Part shown: one piece after another, positions 5,495 through 12,549 of the stretch
Numbering within the stretch: position 1 is the first letter of the stretch
Layout: every line of letters starts with the position of its first letter
Assembly: GCA_964247735.1 (NCBI GenBank)
Contig: CAXTVS010000084.1
Location: 1 to 12,549, forward strand
DNA: 12,549 bases
Direction: 5' to 3'
From: Lichenicola sp964247735
Lineage (GTDB): Bacteria > Pseudomonadota > Alphaproteobacteria > Acetobacterales > Acetobacteraceae
Position numbers and translations under genes: made by a program
Notes under the pieces: generated by a model
The model's database searches: none
The model's input: only the letters and a program-made list of their open reading frames with translations
What the model was told of the DNA's origin: nothing

Positions 5495-6397
5495 CTAGGT
5501 CGTCAGCGAAGCCAGGGAGACCGCATCGGGGGCCTGCGCCGAGGTCCTGAACCGCCGCGGCGACTGGCCGACCTGCTGGGCGAACGACTCGTAGAAGCGC
5601 GACAGGGAGTTGAAGCCGACCTCCAGGGCGATGGACGTGACGTCGCGGTTGGTCGACAGCAGCAGTTCCTGCGCCTTGTGCAGGCGGCACCTGGTCAGGA
5701 AGCCGTTGATGGTCATGCCGGTCGCGTGCCGGAACACCGACATCGCGTAGTTCTCGTGCAGTCCGGCCACCTTCGCGACGTCGGCGATGCGCAGCGGGCC
5801 GGCGGAATGCGCCAGCACGTGGCGGATCATGGCGATCACCTTCACCGATCGCGTCGGACACGGCGTCGCGTCGGCACAGGCATCCGGCCGCGTGAGGTCG
5901 GTCCAGCCGCGGCGGTCGATGCGGCGCAGGCACAGCTCCAGCTCGGCGTGATCAAGCTCGGACATCTGCGCGTCCCCGTCCACCAGGGCGTGATGCAGCA
6001 CGTCCAGGCGCGCGAGGTCGAGGCGCAGCGCGGACGCGGCGTCCTTGCCGTCGCGACAGGCGACGACCATGCCGCCGGCAAGCACGGCGAACTGCAGCCG
6101 CGTGCTCAGCTTCAGGCCGAGGAACATCTCCACCGGGAGGTAGATGCAGATGAAGCGGGTCTTCGCCGCCACGCGGATCGTCTGGTGCGGGAACGCCCCC
6201 CAGAACAGCGCCAGGTCGTTGCCGTGCAGGGCCAGCTCGCGGCCCTGGAAGGCATAGACCGCCTCGCCGCACAGCAGCAGGTTCAGCTCGATCTGGCTGT
6301 GCGTGTGCGGCTGCGCCATCGGCAGCATGGATCTCGACGGCCCGGCATGGAACACGTCCTCCCGGACCCGGAACGGATTGAATGCGTCGCCCATCAT
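5495..6397 (-). CDS. AraC-family transcriptional regulator, MelR-like
   Basis: A 300-residue one-component regulator. The N-terminal cupin-type sensor (about 28-110) has HTHSQIELNLLLCGEAVYAF (31-50) and LALFWGAFPHQT (62-73), followed by FICIYLPVEMFLGL (82-95). This order, with the FW...PHQ signature, resembles E. coli MelR, the melibiose activator, as I remember it. The C-terminal domain (about 185-285) holds the two AraC helix-turn-helix units, RIADVAKVAGLHENYAMSVF (203-222) and DVTSIALEVGFNSLSRFYES (252-271), ending in QVGQSPRRFR (275-284). It is transcribed divergently from an alpha-galactoside operon, so activation of that operon by an imported alpha-galactoside is the simplest reading. 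Two ATGs are adjacent (6397 and 6394); GGGGGG lies just upstream and spaces better with the second. Assignment as AraC-type is firm, the MelR parallel less so. Confidence 0.92.
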   Translation of the reverse strand: MMGDAFNPFRVREDVFHAGPSRSMLPMAQPHTHSQIELNLLLCGEAVYAFQGRELALHGNDLALFWGAFPHQTIRVAAKTRFICIYLPVEMFLGLKLSTRLQFAVLAGGMVVACRDGKDAASALRLDLARLDVLHHALVDGDAQMSELDHAELELCLRRIDRRGWTDLTRPDACADATPCPTRSVKVIAMIRHVLAHSAGPLRIADVAKVAGLHENYAMSVFRHATGMTINGFLTRCRLHKAQELLLSTNRDVTSIALEVGFNSLSRFYESFAQQVGQSPRRFRTSAQAPDAVSLASLTT

Positions 6398-6546
6398 GTC
6401 CCCCCGACCGCTGTCCTTAGGATCCCGGATGAATCTGCGCCCAAAGCGGACGACAGCAAAGCCGGTTCCTTTCTAGGGTTGCGGCTCTGGTCGCCGGGAA
6501 ACACCGGCCCCTGCCGCATAAGGGACCAGCTCGGGAAGGGACGCTC
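6398..6546. promoter_or_regulatory. Divergent promoter region of the alpha-galactoside operon and its AraC-type regulator
   Basis: 149 nt shared by two divergent genes. On the plus strand a -10-like CATAAG (6517-6522) has no matching -35, which fits an activator-dependent promoter. Possible protein sites are the direct repeats CAAAGCGG (6442-6449) and CAAAGCCG (6457-6464), 15 nt apart, and the inverted pair CCGG-N6-CCGG (6494-6507). None is strong enough to be named. GGAAGGGA (6534-6541) is a good ribosome site 5 nt before the ATG at 6547. Confidence 0.5.
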
Positions 6547-7815
6547 ATGCTTTACCGGACATCCGGCCGCTCCCCGGCCGTGACCAGGACGTGCCTGGCC
6601 GCCCTGGCGGCGCTGGCCCTCGCGACGCCGGGACTGGCCCGGGCTGCGACCCTCGTGTTCAACGCCGACACCTCCGACGCGGCGCCGCGTGCCGCGTTCG
6701 AGGCGGTGGTCGCCAAGTTCAAGGCGGAGAATCCGGGCATCGACGTCAGGTTCAACGTCTACGACCACGAGAGCTACAAGCAGTCGATCCGAAACTGGCT
6801 GACCTCGGCGCCGCCCGACGTGGTGCTCTGGTACACCGGCAACCGCATGCGCCAGCTCTCGACCCCGGGCCTGCTGGACGACGTGAGCGACCTGTGGACG
6901 CCGGAGATGAAGGCGCAGTTCCCGGCCCAGGCGGTGGAGGGCGTGACCGACCACGGCAAGCAGTACGGCGTGCCGTACAGCACCTACCAGTGGGGGATCT
7001 ACTACCGCGCCGACCTCCTGCAGAAGAACGGCCTCGGCGCGATCGGCAACTGGACCGACATGCTGTCGGCCTGCGACAAGCTGCGCGGCGCCGGGCTGGA
7101 TCCGATCGTGATCGGCACCAAGGACCTGTGGCCGACCGCCGGCTGGTTCGACTACCTCGACCTGCGCACCAACGGCTACGCCTTCCACCAGACCCTGATG
7201 GCCGGCAAGGTGGCGTGGACCGACCCGAAGGTGAAGGCGGTGTTCGCGCACTGGAAGGAGCTGCTCGACAAGAAGTGCTTCGTTGCCAACCACACCAGCC
7301 TGTCCTGGCAGGAAGCGCAGTCGCAGCTCTACCAGGGCACCGGGGCGATGATGCTGATCGGCAACTTCATCACCGAGAGCATTCCGCCCGAGGCGCTGCC
7401 GAAGATGGCGTTCAGCGACTTCCCCGTGATCACCCCTGGCCTGCCGCGCGCCGAGGAGGCACCGGTCGACACCGTGCACATCCCGGCCGGCGCCAAGAAC
7501 AAGGCCGACGCCCGCCGGTTCCTGCAGTTCATGATGCGCGCCGACGTGCAGACCATGATCAACCGGACCGAGAAGCAGATCCCCGAGAACACGCACGCCA
7601 CCGTGCTCGACGACCGCTTCCTGCAGGAAGGCCAGAAGATGCTGAACAGCGCTGCCGACCTGACGCAGTTCCTGGACCGCGACACCAGCGAGGACCTGGC
7701 CACGATCGCGATGAAGGGCTTCCAGGAGTTCATGGTGCGCCCGGCACGGCTCGACCGCATCCTGGACGGGATCGAGCGCGCCCGCCAGCGCATCTACGGC
7801 CCGCTGCCGAGCTGA
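6547..7815 (+). CDS. ABC sugar transporter, periplasmic substrate-binding protein
   Basis: A 422-residue family 1 extracellular solute-binding protein (the carbohydrate-uptake CUT1 kind). Residues 1-33 are a Sec signal peptide: basic start, Leu/Ala core (17-30) and an ARA|AT cleavage site after residue 33. No lipobox is seen, so the mature protein should be free in the periplasm. The mature part shows the family's opening strand and helix (TLVFNADTSDAAPRAAFEAV), SAPPDVVLWYTGNRM in the first lobe, YGVPYSTYQWGIYYRADLL in the hinge, and aromatic residues able to stack on sugar rings (WPTAGWFDYLD). It is the first gene of the operon, followed by two permeases, a GH36 alpha-galactosidase and the ATPase, so an alpha-galactoside is the likely ligand. 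The ligand is inferred from the neighbours, not from the binding site. Confidence 0.93.
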   Translation: MLYRTSGRSPAVTRTCLAALAALALATPGLARAATLVFNADTSDAAPRAAFEAVVAKFKAENPGIDVRFNVYDHESYKQSIRNWLTSAPPDVVLWYTGNRMRQLSTPGLLDDVSDLWTPEMKAQFPAQAVEGVTDHGKQYGVPYSTYQWGIYYRADLLQKNGLGAIGNWTDMLSACDKLRGAGLDPIVIGTKDLWPTAGWFDYLDLRTNGYAFHQTLMAGKVAWTDPKVKAVFAHWKELLDKKCFVANHTSLSWQEAQSQLYQGTGAMMLIGNFITESIPPEALPKMAFSDFPVITPGLPRAEEAPVDTVHIPAGAKNKADARRFLQFMMRADVQTMINRTEKQIPENTHATVLDDRFLQEGQKMLNSAADLTQFLDRDTSEDLATIAMKGFQEFMVRPARLDRILDGIERARQRIYGPLPS

Positions 7816-7816
7816 G

Positions 7817-7832
7817 CTGCCGGCTCCGGCAG
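7817..7832 (+). repeat. Intercistronic stem-loop after the binding-protein gene
   Basis: CTGCCGG / CCGGCAG, perfect 7+7 inverted repeat around CT, beginning 2 nt after the TGA of the binding-protein gene. A hairpin at this place in sugar-transport operons often protects the upstream mRNA and lowers downstream expression, giving binding protein in excess over permease. That role is inferred. Confidence 0.45.
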
Positions 7833-7860
7833 GCGCAACGGCGGCACGCGGGCTCACCAC

Positions 7861-8790
7861 ATGGCATCGTCCTCCCTGACGGCATCGTCGTTCGACGCCG
7901 CCCCGTTCGTGGGCGAGAGCTGGTGGCGCCGGCACCAGATGACGCTGACGCCGGCGATCCTGCTGGCGCCCGGCTGCCTGTTCTTCGCCGTGTTCGTGAT
8001 CTGGCCGATCCTGGACTCGCTCTGGATCAGCCTGCACGACTGGGACGGCATCCACCCGATGCGCTATGTCGGCTTCGGCAACTACGCCGAGCTGCTGCAC
8101 GACGACACGTTCTACACCGCGCTCGAGAACAACGTGTACTGGCTGCTGGCCTACATGCTGGCGCCGGTGTTCGGGCTCCTGCTGGCGCTGTTCCTGAACC
8201 AGACCATACGCGGCATGCGGTTCTACAAGTCGCTGTTCTTCTTCCCGTTCGTGATCAGCCAGGTGGTGGTCGGCCTGGTGTTCAGCTGGTTCTTCAACGT
8301 CAACTTCGGCCTGCTGAACGTCGTGCTGCACGCCGTCCACCTGCCGCACGTGGCGCTGATGGAGAACGAGAACTGGGCCACCGCCGGCGTGATCATCGCA
8401 GGGCTGTGGCCGCAGACCGCGTACTGCATGATCCTGTACCTGACCGGCCTGACCGCGATCAACCCGGAGCTGGTGGAGGCGGCGCGTCTGGACGGCGCGT
8501 CCGGCTGGCGTCTGTTCCGCCACGTCATCCTGCCGCAGCTCAGGCCCGCGACCTTCATCGCCGTGGTGGTCTGCGTGGTCGGCGCGCTGCGCTCGTTCGA
8601 CCTGGTGTCGATCATGACCAAGGGCGGCCCGTTCGATTCCTCCACCGTGCTGGCCTACTACATGTACGACCAGACCTTCCATTCGTTCCGCTACGGCTAC
8701 GGCGCCGCCATCGCCACCGTGCTGTTCCTGCTGATGGACGTCTACATCGCCTTCTTCCTGTGGTCGCTGCTGCGCCGGGAGCGGAGGTAG
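7861..8790 (+). CDS. ABC sugar transporter permease, MalF/UgpA-like subunit
   Basis: A 309-residue inner-membrane permease of the binding-protein-dependent type. About six membrane spans are visible: LTPAILLAPGCLFFAVFVIW (29-48), NVYWLLAYMLAPVFGLLLAL (91-110), SLFFFPFVISQVVVGLVFSW (124-143), about 173-195, about 230-250, and AAIATVLFLLMDVYIAFFLW (282-301). The EAA loop that docks the ATPase is EAARLDGASGWRLFRHVILP (206-225), followed by QLRP. It forms a heterodimeric channel with the next gene product. The gap to the binding-protein gene is 45 nt and contains a hairpin. No good ribosome site precedes the ATG at 7861, and no upstream in-frame start exists in the gap, so initiation may be weak. 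The 3' end carries GGAGG for the next gene. Confidence 0.93.
   Translation: MASSSLTASSFDAAPFVGESWWRRHQMTLTPAILLAPGCLFFAVFVIWPILDSLWISLHDWDGIHPMRYVGFGNYAELLHDDTFYTALENNVYWLLAYMLAPVFGLLLALFLNQTIRGMRFYKSLFFFPFVISQVVVGLVFSWFFNVNFGLLNVVLHAVHLPHVALMENENWATAGVIIAGLWPQTAYCMILYLTGLTAINPELVEAARLDGASGWRLFRHVILPQLRPATFIAVVVCVVGALRSFDLVSIMTKGGPFDSSTVLAYYMYDQTFHSFRYGYGAAIATVLFLLMDVYIAFFLWSLLRRERR
8783..8787 (+). promoter_or_regulatory. Ribosome binding site of the second permease gene
   Basis: GGAGG within the last codons of the first permease gene, 7 nt before the ATG at 8795; the TAG stop lies between. The two permeases are therefore translated from closely linked starts. Confidence 0.7.
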
Positions 8791-8794
8791 GACC

Positions 8795-9649
8795 ATGTTC
8801 CCCGCACCGATCCAGGACGCCCGCCCGCTCGGGCGGGTCGGCTACGGCGCCGCGGTGCCGATCGTGCTGGTGATCTGGCTGCTGCCGCTGCTGGCGATCG
8901 CGCTGACCTCGATCCGGTCGCTGGAAGACCTGTCGCGCGGCAACTACTGGGGCTGGCCCGACCGGATCATGGCCGTGCACAACTACCGCGCCGTGTTCAC
9001 CAGCTCGCCGATGGGCCGCTACCTGCTCAACAGCGTGATGATCACGGTCCCGGCCGTCGTCGGCACGCTCGCCCTGTCGTCCATGGCCGGCTACGCGCTG
9101 GCCAAGTTCCGCTTCCGCGGCAACCTCGTCCTGTTCGCGATCTTCATCGGCGGCAACTTCGTGCCGTTCCAGGTGCTGATGATCCCTGTCCGCGACCTGA
9201 TGATCCACGTGATCCCGCTCTACGACACCATCTGGGCGCTGGTGGTGTTCCACATGGCGTTCCAGACCGGGTTCTGCACGCTGTTCATGCGCAACTTCAT
9301 GCGCGAGCTGCCCGACGCGCTGGCCGAGGCGGCGCGCCTCGACGGCGTCAGCGAGCTGCGCATCTTCTGGCACATCGTGCTGCCGCTGGTGCGCCCGGCG
9401 CTGGCGGCCCTCGCCGTGCTGGTGTTCACCTTCATCTGGAACGACTACTTCTGGGCGCTGGTGCTGGTGCAGTCCGACAGCGCCCGCCCGGTCACCGCCG
9501 GGCTGCAGGCGCTCAGCGGCATGTGGCTCGCCTCCTGGCAGCTGATGTCGGCCGGCGCGCTGATCGCGGCGACGCCGTCGGTGCTGCTGTTCTTCCTGAT
9601 GCAGCGTCACTTCGTGACCGGCCTGACCCTGGGCGCCACCAAGGGATGA
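8795..9649 (+). CDS. ABC sugar transporter permease, MalG/UgpE-like subunit
   Basis: A 284-residue inner-membrane permease, partner of the preceding subunit. Spans include AVPIVLVIWLLPLLAIALTS (20-39), about 80-103, NLVLFAIFIGGNFVPFQVLM (110-129), about 145-165, about 202-226 and LMSAGALIAATPSVLLFFLM (250-269). The EAA motif is EAARLDGVSELRIFWHIVLP (178-197) followed by LVRP, as in CUT1 transporters. NSVMIT (79-84) and GYALAKFRFRG (99-109) are typical of the MalG-type subunit. It starts 4 nt after the first permease stop. Its TGA overlaps the alpha-galactosidase ATG (ATGA), linking transporter and hydrolase translation. Sugar specificity cannot be read from it. Confidence 0.94.
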   Translation: MFPAPIQDARPLGRVGYGAAVPIVLVIWLLPLLAIALTSIRSLEDLSRGNYWGWPDRIMAVHNYRAVFTSSPMGRYLLNSVMITVPAVVGTLALSSMAGYALAKFRFRGNLVLFAIFIGGNFVPFQVLMIPVRDLMIHVIPLYDTIWALVVFHMAFQTGFCTLFMRNFMRELPDALAEAARLDGVSELRIFWHIVLPLVRPALAALAVLVFTFIWNDYFWALVLVQSDSARPVTAGLQALSGMWLASWQLMSAGALIAATPSVLLFFLMQRHFVTGLTLGATKG

Positions 9650-11787
9650 CCGTCATCCCGCCCGCCCTGCGCCTCGACGGCGCGCACGTCACGCTGCTGC
9701 TGCTGCCGCGCGGCTCCAGCCCGGAGATCGCCTACTGGGGCCCGCGCCTGCCGGACGGGCTCGACCTGTCCGTCCTGCCGGCGCTGCGCAGCCGCGCCGT
9801 CGCGCGCAACGCCCTCGACCAGGACCACACCGACGCGCTGCTGCTGCCGACGCTCGGCGCCGGGCCGATGCGCCAGCCCGCCTTCGCCGCGGTGCGCGAC
9901 GACGGGCGCGACTGGACCGCCGAGTTCCGGCTGGAGGCGGCGGAGCACGCCGGATCAACGCTGATCCTGCGCCTGGAGGATCCGGTGGCGCGGCTCGGCT
10001 GCGTGCTCCGCCTCGGCCTCGCGCCGGACGACGACGTGCTCACCCAGGACTGCACGATCGTCAACCGCGGCGACACCCCGCTCCGGGTGGAGCATCTCGG
10101 CGCCGGCGCCATCCTGTGGCCGCAGGACGCCACCGAGCTGCTGGTCTTCGACGGCCACTGGGGGCACGAGTTCACCGAGCGGCGCACCAGGCTCGACGGC
10201 GGCCGCTTCGCCGTGGAGAGCCGTCGCGGCCGCGGCTCGCACGAGCACGTTCCCGCCCTGATCGGCGGCCGGCCCGGCTTCGACGAGGACTCCGGGCTGG
10301 TGCACGGGGTGCAGCTCGGATGGAGCGGCAACCACCGCATCGCCGCCGAGCGCCTGGAGGACGGGCGCAGCCTCCTCCTGGCCGGCCTGCTGCTGCATCC
10401 GGGCGAGCAGATCCTCCAGCCAGGCGAGGCGCTGGATGCACCCACGGTGTACGCCACCCTGTCCGAGACCGGCCTGAACGGGCTGTCGCAGCGGTTCCAC
10501 CGCCACGTCCGCCGCCACGTGCTGCCGTTCTCCGCCGCGGCGGCCCCACGCCCGGTGACGCTGAACACCTGGGAAGGCAACTACTTCGACCACGACCTTC
10601 ACACCCTCAAGGCGCAGGCGGACGCCGCAGCAGCCCTCGGCATCGAGCGCTTCGTGCTGGACGACGGCTGGATGCAGGCACGCCACCACGAGCGCGCCGG
10701 GCTCGGCGACTGGGTGCCCGATCCCGGCAAGTATCCCGACGGCATCGGCCCGCTGGCCGATCACGTGGCCGGCCTGGGGATGCAGTTCGGGCTCTGGGTG
10801 GAGCCGGAATGCGTCAACCCGGACAGCGACCTGCATCGCGCGTTCCCCGACGCGGTGCTGCACGTCGAGGGACGCCCGCTCCGCACCGCGCGCCAACAGC
10901 TCGTGGTCGACATCACCCGCCCGGAGGTCGCGGCGCGGATCGAGAACCAGATCGACGCGCTCCTGCGTGCGCACCCGATCGGCTACCTGAAATGGGACAT
11001 GAACCGCGACCTGGTGGCGGCCGCAGGCCGGGACGGGCGCCCGGCCTACCACCGCCACGTCGTGGCACTGCACGGGATGATCGACCGCCTGCGCGCGGCG
11101 CATCCCGGCCTGGAGATCGAGAGCTGCGCCTCCGGCGGCGGCCGGCCCGACCTCGGCATGCTCCGTCGCACCCACCGCGTCTGGACCTCGGACTGCACCG
11201 ACGCGCTCGACCGCATCGCCATCCAGCGCGGCTTCTCGCGGCTGTATCCGCCCGAGGTGATGGGCGCCCACGTGTCGGCCAGCCCCAACCACCAGACCGG
11301 GCGGGTGCACACGCTCGGCTTCCGCGCCGCGGTGGCGCTGCTCGGCCATCTCGGCGTCGAGCTCGACCCGCTGCGGATGGACGAGGCCGAGCGCGCCGAG
11401 CTCGCCGGCTGGATCGCGCTGCACAAGCGGCTGCGCCCGCTGCTGCACGGGGGCCTGCACGTCGCGGTGGCGAAGCGGGCCGGCCGCGAGGCGCGCGGGG
11501 TCGTGGCCGAGGATCGCCGCAGCGCCGCCTGGTGCGTGATGCAGACCGCCAGCGCCGACCGGCGCATCCCGGCGCCGCTGCTCCTGCCCGGCCTCGACCC
11601 GCACGCCCGCTACCGCATCCAGGCGCCACGGCCGCAGGCGGTCCCAGGGCGCGTCACGGCGCTGCACCGGCAGCTGTTCGAGGACGGGCTCGGCGTTTCC
11701 GGCGCCCTGCTCGGGAAGGTCGGCCTGGTGCTGCCGGAGCTGCAGCCCGAAAGTGCCCTCGTGCTGACCCTGGACGCGGAGGACTAG
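9646..11787 (+). CDS. Alpha-galactosidase, glycoside hydrolase family 36
   Basis: A 713-residue retaining alpha-galactosidase, close to the usual 700-730 of GH36. The N-terminal beta-sandwich covers about 1-295 and the catalytic barrel about 300-640, with a C-terminal beta domain after that. Active-site landmarks are NTWEGNYFDHD (307-317), FVLDDGWM (336-343), LWVEPECVNPDSDL (383-396), the nucleophile Asp451 in YLKWDMNRD, the substrate-binding SCASGGGRPDLG (493-504), and the acid/base Asp516 in WTSDCTDALDR. There is no signal peptide, so the enzyme acts in the cytoplasm on imported melibiose, raffinose-type sugars or other alpha-galactosides, releasing galactose. ATG at 9646 overlaps the permease stop by 4 nt; the frame is open further upstream, but only inside the permease gene. 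It is followed after 5 nt by the transporter ATPase. Confidence 0.95.
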   Translation: MTVIPPALRLDGAHVTLLLLPRGSSPEIAYWGPRLPDGLDLSVLPALRSRAVARNALDQDHTDALLLPTLGAGPMRQPAFAAVRDDGRDWTAEFRLEAAEHAGSTLILRLEDPVARLGCVLRLGLAPDDDVLTQDCTIVNRGDTPLRVEHLGAGAILWPQDATELLVFDGHWGHEFTERRTRLDGGRFAVESRRGRGSHEHVPALIGGRPGFDEDSGLVHGVQLGWSGNHRIAAERLEDGRSLLLAGLLLHPGEQILQPGEALDAPTVYATLSETGLNGLSQRFHRHVRRHVLPFSAAAAPRPVTLNTWEGNYFDHDLHTLKAQADAAAALGIERFVLDDGWMQARHHERAGLGDWVPDPGKYPDGIGPLADHVAGLGMQFGLWVEPECVNPDSDLHRAFPDAVLHVEGRPLRTARQQLVVDITRPEVAARIENQIDALLRAHPIGYLKWDMNRDLVAAAGRDGRPAYHRHVVALHGMIDRLRAAHPGLEIESCASGGGRPDLGMLRRTHRVWTSDCTDALDRIAIQRGFSRLYPPEVMGAHVSASPNHQTGRVHTLGFRAAVALLGHLGVELDPLRMDEAERAELAGWIALHKRLRPLLHGGLHVAVAKRAGREARGVVAEDRRSAAWCVMQTASADRRIPAPLLLPGLDPHARYRIQAPRPQAVPGRVTALHRQLFEDGLGVSGALLGKVGLVLPELQPESALVLTLDAED
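11778..11783 (+). promoter_or_regulatory. Ribosome binding site of the ABC ATPase gene
   Basis: GGAGGA at the very end of the alpha-galactosidase gene, 9 nt before the ATG at 11793. It supports that start, which also gives the standard N-terminus of MalK-type ATPases. Confidence 0.65.
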
Positions 11788-11792
11788 CACCG

Positions 11793-12549
<757 letters not shown>

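Noticed and set aside
5175..5933. N-terminal extension of the MocR protein to 5933
   Set aside because: The extra 253 residues overlap the AraC-type gene out of frame and have no domain. The GntR domain begins right after the ATG at 5174, where a ribosome site is present.
6394..8796. 800-codon minus-strand open frame opposite the binding-protein and permease genes
   Set aside because: Its sequence is dominated by Arg, His, Gln and Val with no domain. It is the antisense shadow of strongly biased GC-rich genes whose own products have clear motifs.
6591..8873. 760-codon plus-strand frame running across the binding-protein and first permease genes
   Set aside because: It lies in the wrong frame over two recognisable genes and is Arg/Pro-rich; a composition artefact.
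9955..11790. 611-codon minus-strand open frame opposite the alpha-galactosidase gene
   Set aside because: Same kind of shadow: low-complexity composition, no family resemblance, while the plus strand carries full GH36 active-site motifs.

Overview
The window is very GC-rich (roughly 70% by eye). Long shadow reading frames lie opposite most genes, as expected from strong G/C bias at third codon positions. This composition, the short overlapping operons and the family content fit a high-GC alphaproteobacterium (an Acetobacteraceae or Rhodospirillales-like organism is my guess). No rRNA, tRNA, mobile element or CRISPR array was seen, and nothing fixes the taxonomy.

Left part, minus strand, 3452 down to 1: five tightly packed genes in the order known as the Nit1 / Nit1C (nitBCDEF) cluster. 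They encode an MSMEG_0572/Sll0783-type nitrogen-starvation protein, a Nit6803-type nitrilase, an MSMEG_0568/Sll0785-type radical SAM protein, an Sll0786-type GNAT acetyltransferase and the N-terminal third of an Sll0787-type AIR-synthase-like protein, which runs off the left edge. Spacings of +4, -41, -4 and +29 nt indicate one transcript read right to left. The cluster has been linked in other bacteria to nitrogen starvation and to growth on cyanide. As far as I know, its small-molecule chemistry is not established, which makes it the most interesting part of the window.

Middle, minus strand: a MocR-type regulator (GntR winged helix fused to an aminotransferase fold, 5174-3768) lies directly upstream of the nit genes. 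It is separated from them by a 315 nt spacer with several short inverted repeats. Upstream of it are a 320 nt spacer without a recognisable gene and an AraC-family, MelR-like regulator (6397-5495).

Right part, plus strand, 6547 to the right edge: an alpha-galactoside uptake and hydrolysis operon transcribed divergently from the AraC-type gene. It consists of a periplasmic sugar-binding protein, two ABC permeases, a cytoplasmic GH36 alpha-galactosidase and an MsmK/UgpC/MalK-type ATPase cut by the right edge. The inferred scheme is that the binding protein captures an alpha-galactoside (raffinose family, melibiose or similar), the permeases and ATPase import it intact, GH36 removes galactose in the cytoplasm, and the MelR-like protein switches the operon through the 149 nt shared promoter region.

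The two halves have no evident biochemical link. They look like neighbouring catabolic and accessory modules.
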